From positions 2,392,929 to 2,456,928 of the forward strand of contig NC_039362.1 of assembly GCF_003573695.1 (NCBI RefSeq): a stretch of DNA of 64,000 nt. Reading direction: 5' to 3'. The translations under genes were made by a program, and so were the position numbers. The notes under the pieces were generated by a model. That model had not been told where the DNA came from. It saw nothing but the letters and a program-made list of their open reading frames with translations, and ran no database searches. Source of the DNA: Papaver somniferum. Lineage: Eukaryota; Streptophyta; Magnoliopsida; Ranunculales; Papaveraceae. This document shows, one piece after another, positions 35,468-47,547 of this stretch. Numbering within the stretch: the stretch's first letter is position 1; each line of letters opens with the position of its first letter.

Positions 35468-37853
35468 ATGAATTCAATGATGGAATTTCGAGATGGGCGG
35501 CATGACAGTAATAATCATTCTATGACAAAATCTGAAACTACTCTTAGCGAAAGTGATCTTTTAACGCCGAGCAAGAAGTCTGGGTCCTCATACTCGCCTT
35601 CTTCTCCCTCATCTTCTTCGTCCGGCTCTTCATTTGATGAAGATTTCTTCCATCTAGAAGGAACCAAGGATAACACGTCGCAAACAGGCACTCATAAACT
35701 TGGTGAAAATACTCATTTGGCTTTAACAAATGGTCATGACAAGGAGGACATCCCCATCATTGTTTTCTCTCCAAAATCCCAAGGATCTGATCTTGGTTCT
35801 TTGGGACCTGCCTCGCCAAGATATGTGTCAAGCGGATTGGTGAAGCAATCCCCTCCAATCCAAGTGATGGGCAGGACAGATAACTTTGAAAACTCTTACA
35901 GGATTCCGTCTTCTGTGTTTTCAAGAAGTAAATCCACAACACCACAAGAATGGAGTGTGGCTTCCAATGAATCGTTGTTCAGCATTCATGTGGGGAATAA
36001 CAGTTTCTCTAGAGAACAAATGGCTTTCCTTGGTAAATCTGGGGAGTTGGTCTATCCTCTTACCAAATCAGGAGAGTTGGTCTACCCTCCTCTTAACAAG
36101 TCTGGAGAGTTAAAATCTCCTGATTCTAAGTCGTCTGGAGAATTGGTTTACCCGCACTCTGGCGAATTTATCAGCTACCAAACTAGTGCACCCCAAGATA
36201 GCACGGTAGTAAAATCTGACAATAATACTTTGAATTTGAGGGAGGAGTTAGGTGTAACTGAAGCAGCAGCAGAAACCATGAAGGAGGTCCTGAGGGTTAC
36301 TGCAGAAGACCGTTATAAGGAAAACGCACCTACCGAAGCGGTCCGCCTTTCTTTTAGTATCTCTCCCCGCTCTGATGAAAGTGGAACCAGCGTCCAATCT
36401 TTTGCTTTTCCCATGTAAGTTGCAGAAAAAATTTCATATCTTATCCATATTTTAGCACTTTTAAGTACTACTTATTATGTGCGTATGTGTGGTTACGGCG
36501 TTATTTATGACGTTTCTATATAACTATGAGCTGTTGAAGCTGACTTGCCAAAGGTAGGATTGATAAGTGTTGCATCAAAACGCGTTTTGCTCCGTTGTTT
36601 GTGAATTTATTTTAAATTATATGTCGCGTATGTTACTTAACGTGATATTGAATAGGATCAATGTCAGAAATGGTTTTGCTCTTTCTAGAGGATGTTTAGG
36701 TGATGATGACTTAAATCTTCCCCAAAACTTTTCCCTTGCCAGGCTTTTCTTATTTTGTTGATCCAACACTCCCACATGGAAAGTATTGTGCTTGTATATT
36801 TTTTTAGACGAAACCACAGGTTGCTCTTTGTATAACTGGTCGTTTTCCTTTTCAACATGCTTATGAATGTATCTTTAAATGCTTGTAGATTGGTAAGTAT
36901 CTCTCTTTTCCTCCTTTTGATGGATGCAAAACGTGTCTAATGTTATCCGTTCACGTGTCTGCATATCTAATATATGCATTCATATATGTATTAAGGTGTC
37001 TGATTATGTGGATGAGGAAACCCTTTATGTGCTGCAGAAGGAGAAAGAAGTGTGCAAGGCCATCCTGCTACTGTTGTGCACGGCCATCCTGCCACTGTTG
37101 TGCATGGCCGTCCTGCCGCTGTTGTGCATGGTCGTCCTGCCGCTGTTGTGCACGGCCGTCCTGCCGCTGTTGTGCACGGCCGTCCTGCCACTGTTGTGCA
37201 CGGCCGTCCTGCAACTGTTGTGCATGGCCATCCTGCTACTGTTTCAACTGTAGACGGGCGTTCTGCTACTGTTCCTGGCCATCCTGCTCCTGTTGTAACG
37301 GTAGTTGGGCGTTCTGCTACCGTTCAAACTGTAGCAGAATCTTTTGTTGTCGATCTAGAACGTATGCTTCTCACTCTTTTTTCTACCTATATTCTGTAAC
37401 TTTGTCTTCCTCCCAATTTCACATTTCTCTCTCTCATTCTTTCTACGGGTCATGTGTCCACCATGTGAGCGCTTCTCCACATTTACAATTTCATCTACTA
37501 AGAGGAAATCCACATATATGTTCTGTTTTTGAGTGGTTTTACTCTCTTCGTAGACAAAGCTCGTCTCACATGCAAGTTTCTGATACCAGACACATTTTAA
37601 CACAACATTCACTTTAAACGCGTGACTCTAAATTTTGTTTTTAGAATTTTTATTCTCAACAGCTCCTAATGGAAACTGGTTTCTTTGCAGATTGACAGCG
37701 GGGGATAGAGGAAAAAGTAGCTCCGCTAAGACGGATCCTGAGCTACAACAACTAGAGCAGCATACACCGTCCAAAGACATTCCAGCAGCCCCTAACACCC
37801 TTGGCTCGAGATGGTTCAGCTGTTTCTCTTGTTGCCATATCTGCAAATGCTAA
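35468..37853 (+). CDS. Ser-rich protein with Cys-rich tail (gar2-like), two coding exons
   Basis: Coding exons 35468-36414 and 37691-37853 join in phase (AT|A) to give 369 residues. The protein is Ser/Pro-rich and disordered. Near residue 45 it has a run of Ser with PSSPSSSSSGSSFDEDFFHL. Residues about 190-235 contain repeats of KSGELVYP, and residues 250-300 are charged. The end is SRWFSCFSCCHICKC, a Trp-Phe and Cys cluster that could be palmitoylated. This layout (FDLL/S-rich start, IPIIVFSP motif, Cys-rich end) resembles plant proteins annotated as gar2-related, whose role is not established. The first ATG after a six-codon upstream ORF was chosen. The 1.28-kb intron carries a 24-bp minisatellite. 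No breaks are seen, so it is probably functional. Confidence 0.75.
37052..37250. repeat. 24-bp GC-rich minisatellite, about eight units
   Basis: The unit contains CACGGCCGTCCTGCCGCTGT plus GTGG/TTGTG linkers and repeats about eight times with C/T changes, in a much more AT-rich intron. Since 24 is divisible by three and the unit has no stop, several frames on both strands stay open. Examples are VVHGRPAA and CCARPSC repeats. A possible acceptor (GCTGCAG at 37032-37038) lies just before it. No in-phase exon joins both neighbours, so I read it as intronic. Confidence 0.85.
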
Positions 37854-38820
37854 CAGAGTAAGTACTCAAGACATGAATCTTGTGGCCACTCTAGTAAGAA
37901 AATGAAAACTAGATTTCAAAACAGTAATACTTTTGTGTGGCTTTACCTTCCTGTTCAGATTTCGTTCATTTTGGATATCATCATGACCTTTAATGCGAGG
38001 TCATTACAGTATCCCGTCAGATATTACAAACTGTCATTACTGCTGGTCGTCAGTCTTTCCCTCTCCAATATGCTTCCCGTGCTTGATTCGGTTGTGTTAT
38101 AGGATTGCTTTAGGGACAATGATGGAAGAACAAATAGTTGAGGGAAGTGCGTATTCTGAAATCAGTATAAACATCGGAACAGAAGTTTTATTTGTACGAG
38201 GAGCTTGGCAACTGATTCTTGGTTAGAGTAAAAGATTCATACCGTAAACTGTATGATGATACTTGTTGAAAATATTCTGTATATTATTCTTCTGAATACA
38301 TCCATACATACATACGTAACAACGGTTATAATAGTATTAGATTTTTCTCAACCTTTCATTTATTTGTGTTCAGACTGATTGATCTTGTAAACACCATTTT
38401 ATAAATCTCTCATCAGCATGCGCTGAAGTGAATGCAAATATAGCTTAACTTGAGTTTGCTGCATTTCTTGTTGTTGAACTGATAGTTGCAGTAATTTGGC
38501 ATAAATTGTGGCCAAAGTTATTGAAGTATGCTTGAATGATAAGAGGCTTAACATAAGTGTATGTACTTCGTCTCCGGGTGCCCGGTGGATTCTCATAAAT
38601 TACTACCATTGAGAACTTCAACCTTTTGGCAAATTTCCAGTACTTTGGCCGACTGACTGGACTTCCTTCAGAGGATGTCCAGAACTTCAACCTTTGGTGG
38701 ACAACAAATAAGCTTGGGCAAAATGGGAAATTGATTTTGAAAAGGGGGTTAAATCTGTCTTCTTCGTTCGTAAATTTTCTGAGCTCATTTTAAAACTCAG
38801 AGGCGTGTAAAAAATCCCCT
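37854..38820 (+). other. 3' untranslated and intergenic stretch
   Basis: The stretch follows the stop codon of the gar2-like gene. A possible 3' UTR intron donor (GAG|TAAGT) lies right after the stop. No other gene is seen before the F-box gene. Confidence 0.4.
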
Positions 38821-38979
38821 AAAGTGAGAAATGAAAGCCCTAATTGTGTAAAGGCTCTTCTGTATTCACTGCATATTCTGTGTAATTTCTTTCTTTCTGA
38901 AGGCTACAGTCAAAGATTTCACACCATGTTCTCTGTAATTTGTGGTATTATAAATTGGGTTAGCAAGAGGAAAAGAGTG

Positions 38980-40549
38980 ATGATCGATGAAGAAGAAGAG
39001 CAGCAGCAGCAGCAGAAGAAGAAGAAGCAAAAAAAGATTTCTTCATCTTCTTCTCCATATCTTCCTCAGGAATTAGTAGTGGAGAACATTTTGACCAGAT
39101 TATCAGTTCGGGATGCACAGCTCGGTTCACTTGTGTCAGTAAGTACTGGTACAATTCTATTGTTAATGACAAGGGATTTGCTAGGTCTCATTTAGCTCAT
39201 CAACAGAAGAAGATGAATAGCACAAATTTATCCTTTAGTCTCCTTAACGTAGATGATAATCATGATTATGGGATAGCAAATTACTTTTTCAATTTACAAA
39301 AGGATAGCCATAATCAACATGATAGCAATATTAATTTTTACAATTTTGAATTAATAATGGGATCAGAATCACCACTAGTAGCGTATGAATCAGTAGGTAA
39401 CTGTAATGGTTTAGCTTGTGTGAAACGGGCGAGTCAACCTGGTTATTACGATGAAGAAATTACTGTCATTAATCCATTTAGGAGTGAAACACTTACCCTC
39501 ATTACTGAGATTGGGGGAGGAGGAGGAGGGGGATCATTAGAACATTTATGTCAAGGTTTTGGTTTTGATTCATCGTCACAAGAATATAAGGTTGTACTTA
39601 TTTATACAAAAACCTCTGAAATCTCACCACCACCAGGTTGTTCTCCTTTTCCAAGTCGAATGGTGACAAGAATTTGGAAAAATACACATAAATCAGCCAC
39701 CATTGTGGGGGTGATCTTTTATGGAGGGTAACTAATACTTGTGATGGTGGCATTGAGACCGAAATGTTGCTCTTGTTCGACATTCGTAATGAGAAAATTC
39801 AGCTCATTCGACTCCCAACTAGATGTAATTCTCTGGTCCGGGCGATATATGAGGATGCTTATTTAGAGGTTGTTCATCATCTTTTGGAGTTTAAAGGATA
39901 TCCTTGTGTTGCACGTTCCGAAAAGATAATGATGACCGAGAGAGTACACCCTCGCCGTTGTAAGACTAGATTTTGTGGTTACGGTTTTAAGGTCCATCTG
40001 TATATATTGAAGGACAAAGTCAAGCAGAAGTGGATAGAGGAGGAAACTTTTGATGTTAAAATGAAGGAGAACAGCGTATTACAAGATCCCTTTTGTCGTT
40101 TCTTTGGCTATTCTACTAATGCTAATACTGGTAACAATCATCCTACACGTATATTCAGTTTCTCTGATCAGTTGATGTTGTATTGGTTTGATGGGGGATA
40201 TCTTATATTCTACAACCTGCAAATGAAACATTATAACGTGGTAGAGGGCACCCGCTCCTGTAATGAGGAAAATCGTGCTATTTTTGAGGCTAAGATGTCA
40301 GGGATCGCCCCAGACCCTGGTATTTGTGAGGATGATGATACTCATTGCCCCTGCTCTGACTATCAGCTGCACGCGCAAATGGAAAACATCATTTCACTAA
40401 CAAAGTTCATTCCTGAAGGAGTCAAAGTTGCTGAATTTGATTGTATCGATTCTATCGAAGACTGGATGCTGTTCATTCCTGAAGGAGTCAGAGGATGGGT
40501 GACTAGACCCTATTCGGTAAAATCACTAAAGCATTACGCTTTCTTTTAG
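38980..40549 (+). pseudogene. F-box protein gene with two frameshifts
   Basis: An ATG at 38980 gives MIDEEEEQ with Gln/Lys runs, then the F-box SSPYLPQELVVENILTRLSV. At about 39138 the frame shifts: continued homology reads KYWYNSIVNDKGFARSHLAH in another frame, so one base is missing. The second part (39168-39711) has FELIMGSESP, VGNCNGLACV and NPFRSET, typical of F-box-associated domains. At the G-run near 39707 a second missing base moves GDLLWRVTN out of frame. The third part (39770-40549) then runs to a stop after about 260 residues (FDIRNEKIQLIRLP...). Such proteins are the substrate receptors of SCF ubiquitin ligases. Both shifts are single bases, one in a homopolymer, so sequencing error must be excluded before calling it dead. 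Confidence 0.75.
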
Positions 40550-41179
40550 GTCGTTTGCTCCTATTTTAGGTTTTACACGGAGTTATTTTCAGAACTTTAG
40601 ACAATGCATGTTACTAGTTGGTATGCTCAAACCTTTTCTCAGCTATTCACGTTGTTTTTTGATGAGATTGTTGGCTGTTCTGTTTTCTGGGTTTCTGTCT
40701 CTCTAGCTTGAAGGTTGAAGCAATATACGGTACAAATTTAATAGGAGTCTCAGAAACTGAAAAATATGACATCTCATTCGTAGCCGTTTCGATCGAGGAA
40801 TCACATTTCATTTCGGTTAGGTTGCTTATATTTTGTACTTTTGAGATCTCTTATGTCTAAATCTGGGCAACTTGGTGTTTCATGGTTGTGATGATTAAGC
40901 ATGAGATTGAAATACAAGGGAAGAAGGTGGGGATTATATAGGCGAAGAATGAAGCGCGCATCTCAGTGCTAAGTCTGGTACATTGTTTACGCCTTGTGCA
41001 GGAGGAATCTCTTTTTGCTACTCTACTAATTTCATACTGTACTAAATATTTGTTGCAGTTTAACATTTAGAATTTTGGTCGTGTCGGCATGTAGTGGCGG
41101 TTTACAAATTTGATACATTAAGTTCTTTTTTGATTAATTTTGGGAGGAATAAATGTACCAGGTCAGTCTATGGTGATGC
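40550..41179. other. Intergenic, 3' side of the F-box gene
   Basis: No gene is seen. It probably includes the F-box gene's 3' UTR. Confidence 0.4.
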
Positions 41180-41700
41180 TACTTTGAGAAGTTTCTCTTG
41201 AAATTATAGAAGCAAAAGTTAACTTTTTGTGAAGCAAAATATTTTTGCTTCCGACTTCTGATGTTGGCTTTTGCTTCTAGTATCCAAACATGTTAACTTT
41301 GTTGACATTACAGATCCATATGAGCCAAATTTTACAAACTTCTACTCCATGTTATTTTGGATTTGCAAACTACGTTCACTCGCAACAATCAAGAAACTAA
41401 GAAACTAAGAATTTGATGGTCGGATTCAATAATTTTAGGATAATTTGTATAATAAATCAAAAGCAGAAGTGCTTCTACTTTTCCAGCAGCAGAAATCAAA
41501 AGCAAAATGTGTTTACTTCGTAAAAATTGAATTTTTTTGTTTTTAGAAATCATTCTGAAATTGTATATCCAAACTAACTTCTGACATTTTTTTTCCCAGA
41601 AGTTAAAAAATAATTTATGGAGTGATATCCAAACACCTGATATTTTTACTTCCAGAAGTTAAAAAACAACCTATGGAGTGATATCCAGACAGACTATAAT
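41180..41700. repeat. AGAAGT-rich MITE-like repeat with 50-bp direct repeat
   Basis: Many AGAAGC/AGAAGT words and TATCCAAAC motifs stand in both orientations. CAGAAGTTAAAAAA followed by TATGGAGTGATATCCA occurs twice (41599 and 41653), about 54 bp apart. A relative lies at 31350-31500. The structure resembles a small non-autonomous element, but I could not fix its ends. Confidence 0.5.
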
Positions 41701-41888
41701 CAGGCTCAACAAGATATAGGGTCCAGTCACTCCACATGACCATATACCTCCGGCACAAGCCCCGCGTATGGCTAAATATGCGCGTGCTCATAGTGGTTTT
41801 GTGGTTGCCTTAAGTAAAATATTAAGAAAACTGAAATTTCAACCCGCCCCCGCCATTTCATGCCCTAAATGACATATTTTGGGCGTTC

Positions 41889-41974
41889 GGCGCGAAATGA
41901 AAACTCTAAAACTTAGATTTAAAATTTGACAACTGTTTTGGCGGGGTGAAATTAGAAGAATTTGCCGCCAAAAG
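41889..41974 (+). promoter_or_regulatory. Three E2F-like sites upstream of RPA1
   Basis: GGCGCGAAA (41889; reverse TTTCGCGCC), TTTTGGCGGGG (41936) and TTTGCCGCCAAA (41961) fit the E2F consensus TTTSSCGS. They lie 144-230 bp before the RPA1 start codon. E2F sites drive S-phase expression of replication genes in plants, which fits the downstream gene. Confidence 0.65.
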
Positions 41975-42117
41975 AATGTATACAAAACGGACCTCCCTTA
42001 CCCATTTGTCTTCATCAGTTCTTCTCTCTCGTTTCCAATCTCACTTTTTTTTTCTTCTTCTCTCTGCCTGTTTCTTCTTCTTCTTCTTCTCTATCTCTAA
42101 CCTAAGAAATCCAAGCC

Positions 42118-45100
42118 ATGGAAATGGAGAAATCAGTAACCCCAAATGCTATTTCAACCATACTAGCAAACCCTTCTCTTGATTCTTATTCTGATTCTGA
42201 AATCCCTCAACTCATTATTCAAGTTGTAGATCTCAAACCTGCTGGAAGCAGATTTACGTAAGTGCTTTTTCTTCTGATTGAATCCATTTTTATTTTCATT
42301 TCTAGGGGTTTTGTCAAAATCTCTAATTAGATCTGAAATAAATTTACTGTTTTGGAATCTGGGTTTTTCTCGTTTCAATCTTATTTCTGTGGATCTGAAT
42401 GAATAATACTCTCATGAATGATTATTATTGCTAAATCTGGTCGTTTTAGGGTTTGAGAATCTTGAAATATCCTTTGATTCATTCGATCTAATGATAAGTA
42501 ATCAGATCTAGCTTTTCGTATTATTGTTAGGGTTTTAATTTTTCAATTTCTCGTTTGGATATTTGGTGTTTGTAGTCTTCAATCTGAGAAGATTTCGAAT
42601 CCTAGGGTTTGTTCAATCCTTGATTTAGATTGATTTTCTTATGTTGTGGATTTGCCTTTAGGTGTGTTGTTATCTTGAAATTTACCTCCTTTACATTGAT
42701 GATTTTCAGATTCAAAGCCAGTGATGGAAAAATGAAACTCAAGGCAATGCTTCCACCCAATATGGGATCTGATGTCAATTTGGGAAATTTCCAAAACCTT
42801 GGCCTCATCCTTGTTCAGGATTACAACATACAAATCATGCAAAAGACGCAAGAAAAGTAAGACCACTTCCTCTAATTTGTTATATGTTTTAATGGGAGAT
42901 TATATATTTCCGTATATTGACTGATTTGAGTTCTTCAGGTGTTTGATCGTTTTGAAATGTGAAGTGGTTGCTCCTGTGCTTGAAAGTGAGATTGGAAGTG
43001 ATCCTAAAAGTCAAGAAATTGAATTCAAACCAAAGCAAGAAACTGGAATTGTGTTGAAGCCAAAGCAAGATGTGGTTGCTAAATCTGCAGCTCAAATTGT
43101 CCATGAACAGCATCAGAAGTGAGTTTGCTTCTAATTACGAATGGGATTATTTTGTTTTAGATAGATGTTTAAATTATCGAGTTCTGCAGGTTAAATACTT
43201 GCATTTGTATGCTGCTTAAGAACTTGTTTGAGTTCCTTTACGAGCCTTTGAAGTAGTTAGAAGGTTCTCTTTTGCTTTATGTGCTGTTTGGATTTATTGG
43301 ATACTAACTGAGGCTAATGTATTCACTTTCAGTAATGCTCCTTCTGAACGAATGGCCATGACTAGAAGAGTTCATCCTCTTGTTTCCCTGAATCCTTACC
43401 AAGGGAATTGGACTATAAAGGTTCGGCTGACAAGTAAAGGCAACCTCAGGACATATAGGAATGCTAGAGGAGAAGGGTGTGTCTTTAATGTGGAATTAAC
43501 AGATCAAGATGTAAGTGTCTCTCTTCCTATGTGTGCAGTTTGCTTCTTATGTCCTCCTTAACTAATTGATCCCGGTGAGTGGGTTACTATGATTATACTG
43601 ATATATTGAAACTATTCTATTTATGCAGGGTACACAAATTCAAGCAACAATGTTTAATGAAGCTGCGAACAAGTTCTACAATAAGTTTGAATTGGGAAAA
43701 GTTTATTACATATCAAAAGGAACTCTTAAAGTTGCTAACAAGCAGTTCAAAACTGTCCAAAATGATTATGAGATGACTCTGAATGAAAATTCTGAAGTGG
43801 AGGAGGTATCTGAAGAAGGAAGTCCTATTCCAAAGGCAGTGTTCAACTTTGTTAAGATTGACGATTTGGGTACCTATGTGAATGGGAAGGAGCTTGTAGG
43901 TATAACACCAATCTCACACCTTGCATTAACCTTTCCTATTGCTTTTTGTGTTTTGATCTCTGTAGTCTGATTTACTTTTGTTATACTTTCCTTTTTGTTT
44001 TGAATTTCCAGATGTTATTGGGGTTCTTCAAAGTGTTTCCCCTACAATGAGCATCAGAAGGAAAGCTAATAACGAGACCATCCCAAAGCGTGACATAACA
44101 ATTGCTGACGACTCGTAAGTATCTCTGAACTGTATCGCACTTATTTTTTTATACAAATGTTACTGTGTGGCTTGCAGTCTAAGAAGTTGATATTTTAATT
44201 GCAGAAACAAAACTGTTGTAATTTCTTTATGGAACGATCTTGCCACCACCATGGGGCAAGAGTTGTTAGATGTTGTTGACAGCAATCCGATTGTTGCAAT
44301 CAAATGTCTCAAGGTTGGAGACTTCCAAGGTAACCTTCTATACTCATTCACTCTGTTGGTGTATACTTTCCGGTTTATATGCTGTAAAGGACAGTAGTCT
44401 GATACTTTTCCATGGTATTTTCAGGAGTATCTTTGTCATCTCTGGGCAAAAGCACTGTGGTCGTAAATCCAGATGTTCCTGAAGCAGAAAACCTCAAATC
44501 TTGGTACGTATTGCACCTATACTTCAATCTTTATCCTTTTAAAACATTGTACAGTTTGCTTACTCGTTCTATGTAACAGGTATGCATCTGAAGGTAAATC
44601 AACCTCAATGACCTCTATTGGGGCTGGTTTGACCAATTCTACAAGTAGTGGTGCAAGATCCTTCTACTCTGATCGTGTTACCATTTCTCATATTACCAGC
44701 AACTCCTCTTTGGGAGGAGAAAAGGTAATGAATAAATGCTTACGTGTTTCTCTTCATGCTTTTGAAACCCAACATGTCGATGAGTTCTTGTTTTGAGACA
44801 AACTGAGGATGAGCTCTATGGTGGTGTTAACTGTTCTTGTTCTTGTTCTTGTTTAGCCTCAATTTTTCAGCATCAAAGCATGCATCAGTTTCATCAAGCC
44901 TGAACAACTGATGTGGTACCAAGCTTGCAAGACATGCAACAAGAAAGTGACTACTGGTCATGTGTCTGAATATTTCTGTGATGGATGCCAGAAGAATGTA
45001 GATACGTACAGTTTACGGTAAGAAATGTTAAACGGAAACATCTTGAGCCCTATGAACTTAAACACCAAAAATCTTACTCTAATTGGTATGTGCAGGTATA

Positions 45101-45505
45101 TATTGGCATTGAGAGTTGCTGACCCAAGTGGTGAAGCTTGGGTATCTACATTCAATGACCAGGCAGAAAAAATATTAGGTTGCTCCGCTGATGAACTTGA
45201 CAAGATCAAACAACAGGTATCTTACAATTAGCTCTATTCCATAGTCATTTTTCATCAGTAATTCGAAGCACAAACTTTAGTTTCTTAAATCTGTCTTTCT
45301 TTTGTTTTTATAGGATGAGAAGGAGTTCCATTTGAAATTGAAACAAGCAACATGGACTCCTCGTCTATTTAGAGTCAGTGTTGCTCAGAACGAGTACAAT
45401 GGCGAGAAAAGACAACGGATAACTATCCGTGCAGAGGCGCCACTCGATTTTGCTGTGGAATCAAAGTATTTACTGGAAGAGATGTCAAAGTTGCAAGCCT
45501 CTTAA
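42118..45505 (+). CDS. RPA1: Replication protein A 70-kDa subunit (RPA1)
   Basis: Twelve exons join in phase: 42118-42257, 42710-42856, 42939-43118, 43333-43510, 43629-43899, 44012-44114, 44205-44329, 44425-44503, 44580-44724, 44857-45017, 45096-45216 and 45314-45505, giving 613 residues. RPA binds single-stranded DNA in replication, repair and recombination in the nucleus. Domains in order: N-terminal OB fold (about 1-110), linker, DBD-A (about 170-285, VHPLVSLNPYQGNWTIKVRL), DBD-B (about 295-410) and DBD-C (about 435-600) with its zinc site Cys480, Cys483, Cys497 and Cys500 (CKTC...CDGC). Length and order fit plant RPA70. It ends soon after DBD-C, without the extra C-terminal zinc knuckle of some plant paralogues. 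E2F-like sites lie upstream. All splice sites are GT-AG and no break is seen. Which plant RPA1 paralogue it is cannot be told here. Confidence 0.95.
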
Positions 45506-45864
45506 ATTATCTTAGGAAGTTGTTGCATTTTCTTTTATGCCATCTATGTAATATAAAGGTTCTTGGCTATTCTAGTTTAACATTGTTAGTTTGCCCTATA
45601 TCATAGGAATTGAACAATTTAGGTGTTTTATGAGCTTGGTTAGCGATAATTTAATTTTAATTTACCGAAACTACTTTTGTGTTGCTTCAACTTTTAACAG
45701 GAAATTGAAATGTTAGTTTGCCTCAGCGTTTTTGCCCAATACCTTTCGGTGATAAACCTTCATTTTATTCGTAAAGGAGAAGTGTTTTTGCACTCCAGTT
45801 AAAAATCTCAGACCTTCAGTGACTTTGTTGTGTAAAGAAAAAGTATAGCCCAGTGGTGACCAGT
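45506..45864 (+). other. RPA1 3' untranslated region and flank
   Basis: AT-rich, with a likely polyadenylation region around ATGTAATATAAAGG (45546). It ends at the LINE target duplication. Confidence 0.5.
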
Positions 45865-45880
45865 TACTTCTTGGTTTCAA

Positions 45881-47547
45881 TGGTGACCAATGAGAGCATC
45901 TGCCTTGCTTCAGAATTAGTTAATGAGTTAAAAGTGAAGAGAAAATTTGGGAATGTAGTCCTTAAGCTGGACAATTCTCAGGCGTTTGATACTGTCAGCT
46001 GGGAGTTTATACCAACTGTATTTCAACACTAATTTTAATTCTGCAGGAGTTTCTGTTCTTCTAAATGGCAATCCAGAAGGGTTCTTCTCGGTGGGTAGAG
46101 GGGTCTTCGTCAAGGGATCCACTATCTCCCCTAATTTTTGTTTTGATTGAAGATGTGCTGAACTGGTTCAGGAAGGTAAACTGAAGGCAATGGTGACAAG
46201 AAAGGGGGTCTTTTCTTTGCGGACGGCATAATGGTCTTTTGTAAAGGTAGTATGAAAAGTTTGAGGCATTTATTGAAACTTCTGGGCATTTATCAAGATG
46301 CTTCTGGGCAGGTAGTTAGTAGGCCAAAGAGTAAGTTATATATTGGTGGATGCTCTAATGCTAGGAAGAGGTGCATTTCAGCTTTTCTGAACATGGGTAT
46401 TGCTTCTTTTCCTGATCGTTATTTATGAGTTAAGCTGATGTCTGGTCTTGTGAGAATCGATCATGTTAAAGAGGTGGTTGAGAAGATAAAAGCAAGGCTT
46501 GCAGGTTGGATTGGTGCTTTGCTTTCTTTCCAGGCAAGAGTTGTTCTTATTAAGGCAGTTATAGCTAGCTTCTCTATTTCCCTATGGTTTGCCAATTGGC
46601 TGGGTGTAGGGAGCATTGCCAGAATCCTTGGCATTCCAGATTCAGAAAGGCAAAACTTGTTTGCAACATTGAGTAGTATTATTCTTGAGGGTAATTGGAG
46701 TTTCTCAGACAGCTTAGTGAGAATTTTAGACAGATGTGGGGTTGATCCAAATTCAGTTGTTGCTCCAGCTGGTGGGGATGATCTGAGAATATGGTTGCCT
46801 GACCACTTGGTTAGATTTGCCGTTAGATCTGCAGTGGAAGTGATTAGAAACAAACATGTTGCTGCATTTGAGGGTGCAAGTTTGATATGGAGAAAATCTG
46901 TGCAGCCTAAACTGGAAGTTATTAAATCCCCAATGCTGTGACACAGCTAGCCTCACGCTGTTATTTGTGCAAGAACAGTGAAGAATGCCTCTCACATATT
47001 CTGTGGGACTGTGAGGTAGCAAAACAATGCTGGAATTGGCTGGAGGGAGTGTTCAAGGTCACTGCTGAGAGGGATCTAAAGGCCTTCTATAAGAAAATAA
47101 GTGGCGGAGGCGGACCTATGTGGCTCTTGGCTATCCTAATTACGAGAGCAGCGCTTTGGAAAGCGAGAAATGCAGCTTGTTTTGAAGGGGTGAGGGTGGA
47201 CTTCTACAATCTGAAGGCAAAAATTCATCTCTTAGTTTCTTCTTATTCTTTAAGAATTAAGAGCCATATGCATAAGCATAACACATGCGGGGATCTCCAG
47301 ATGAATGCTATTGGGTACCTCCAGATGAATGCTATTGGGTACCTCCAGATGAGAATAGCCTAATGTTGTGTCGTGACGGGGCTTCATTTCAAAATCTTGG
47401 TAATGCAGGGGCTAGTTGCGTGCTCAGAGATCATTTGAATGCTTGCATCGGGCCTTAGCTGTTGGGTTGCGCCATGAGAGCCTCCTCCTTTTGTAAATTG
47501 AGGCGTATTTGTTTTTTGTCCTAGTTTTTTTTTGTAAATCCTTGAGA
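45881..47547 (+). pseudogene. Outer LINE: 5'-truncated polyprotein, decayed
   Basis: It starts inside the reverse transcriptase at NESICLASELVNELK, then VVLKLDNSQAFDTVSW (motif A, Asp present). The second catalytic motif reads LFFADGIMVFCKG near 46211, FADG instead of FADD, so a catalytic Asp is lost. YIGGCSNARKRC and the connection region (KAVIASFSISLWFANW) follow. Then come a zinc-binding segment (CYLCKNSEECLSHILWDCEV, 46965-47025) and the start of an RNase H domain (47360-47460). A 24-bp unit, CAGATGAATGCTATTGGGTA plus CCTC, repeats at 47298-47350. Stops and frame changes are frequent. Confidence 0.8.

Noticed and set aside
36924..37617. Long Cys-rich or Leu-rich frames across the minisatellite
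   Set aside because: Frames stay open because the unit is 24 bp without stops. The gene reads correctly from 36414 to 37691 without them, and no in-phase exon was found.
39126..39134. Splice donor GTAAGT in the F-box gene as an intron start
   Set aside because: The sequence right after it encodes the expected end of the F-box (KYWYN) in another frame, so a frameshift explains it better than an intron.
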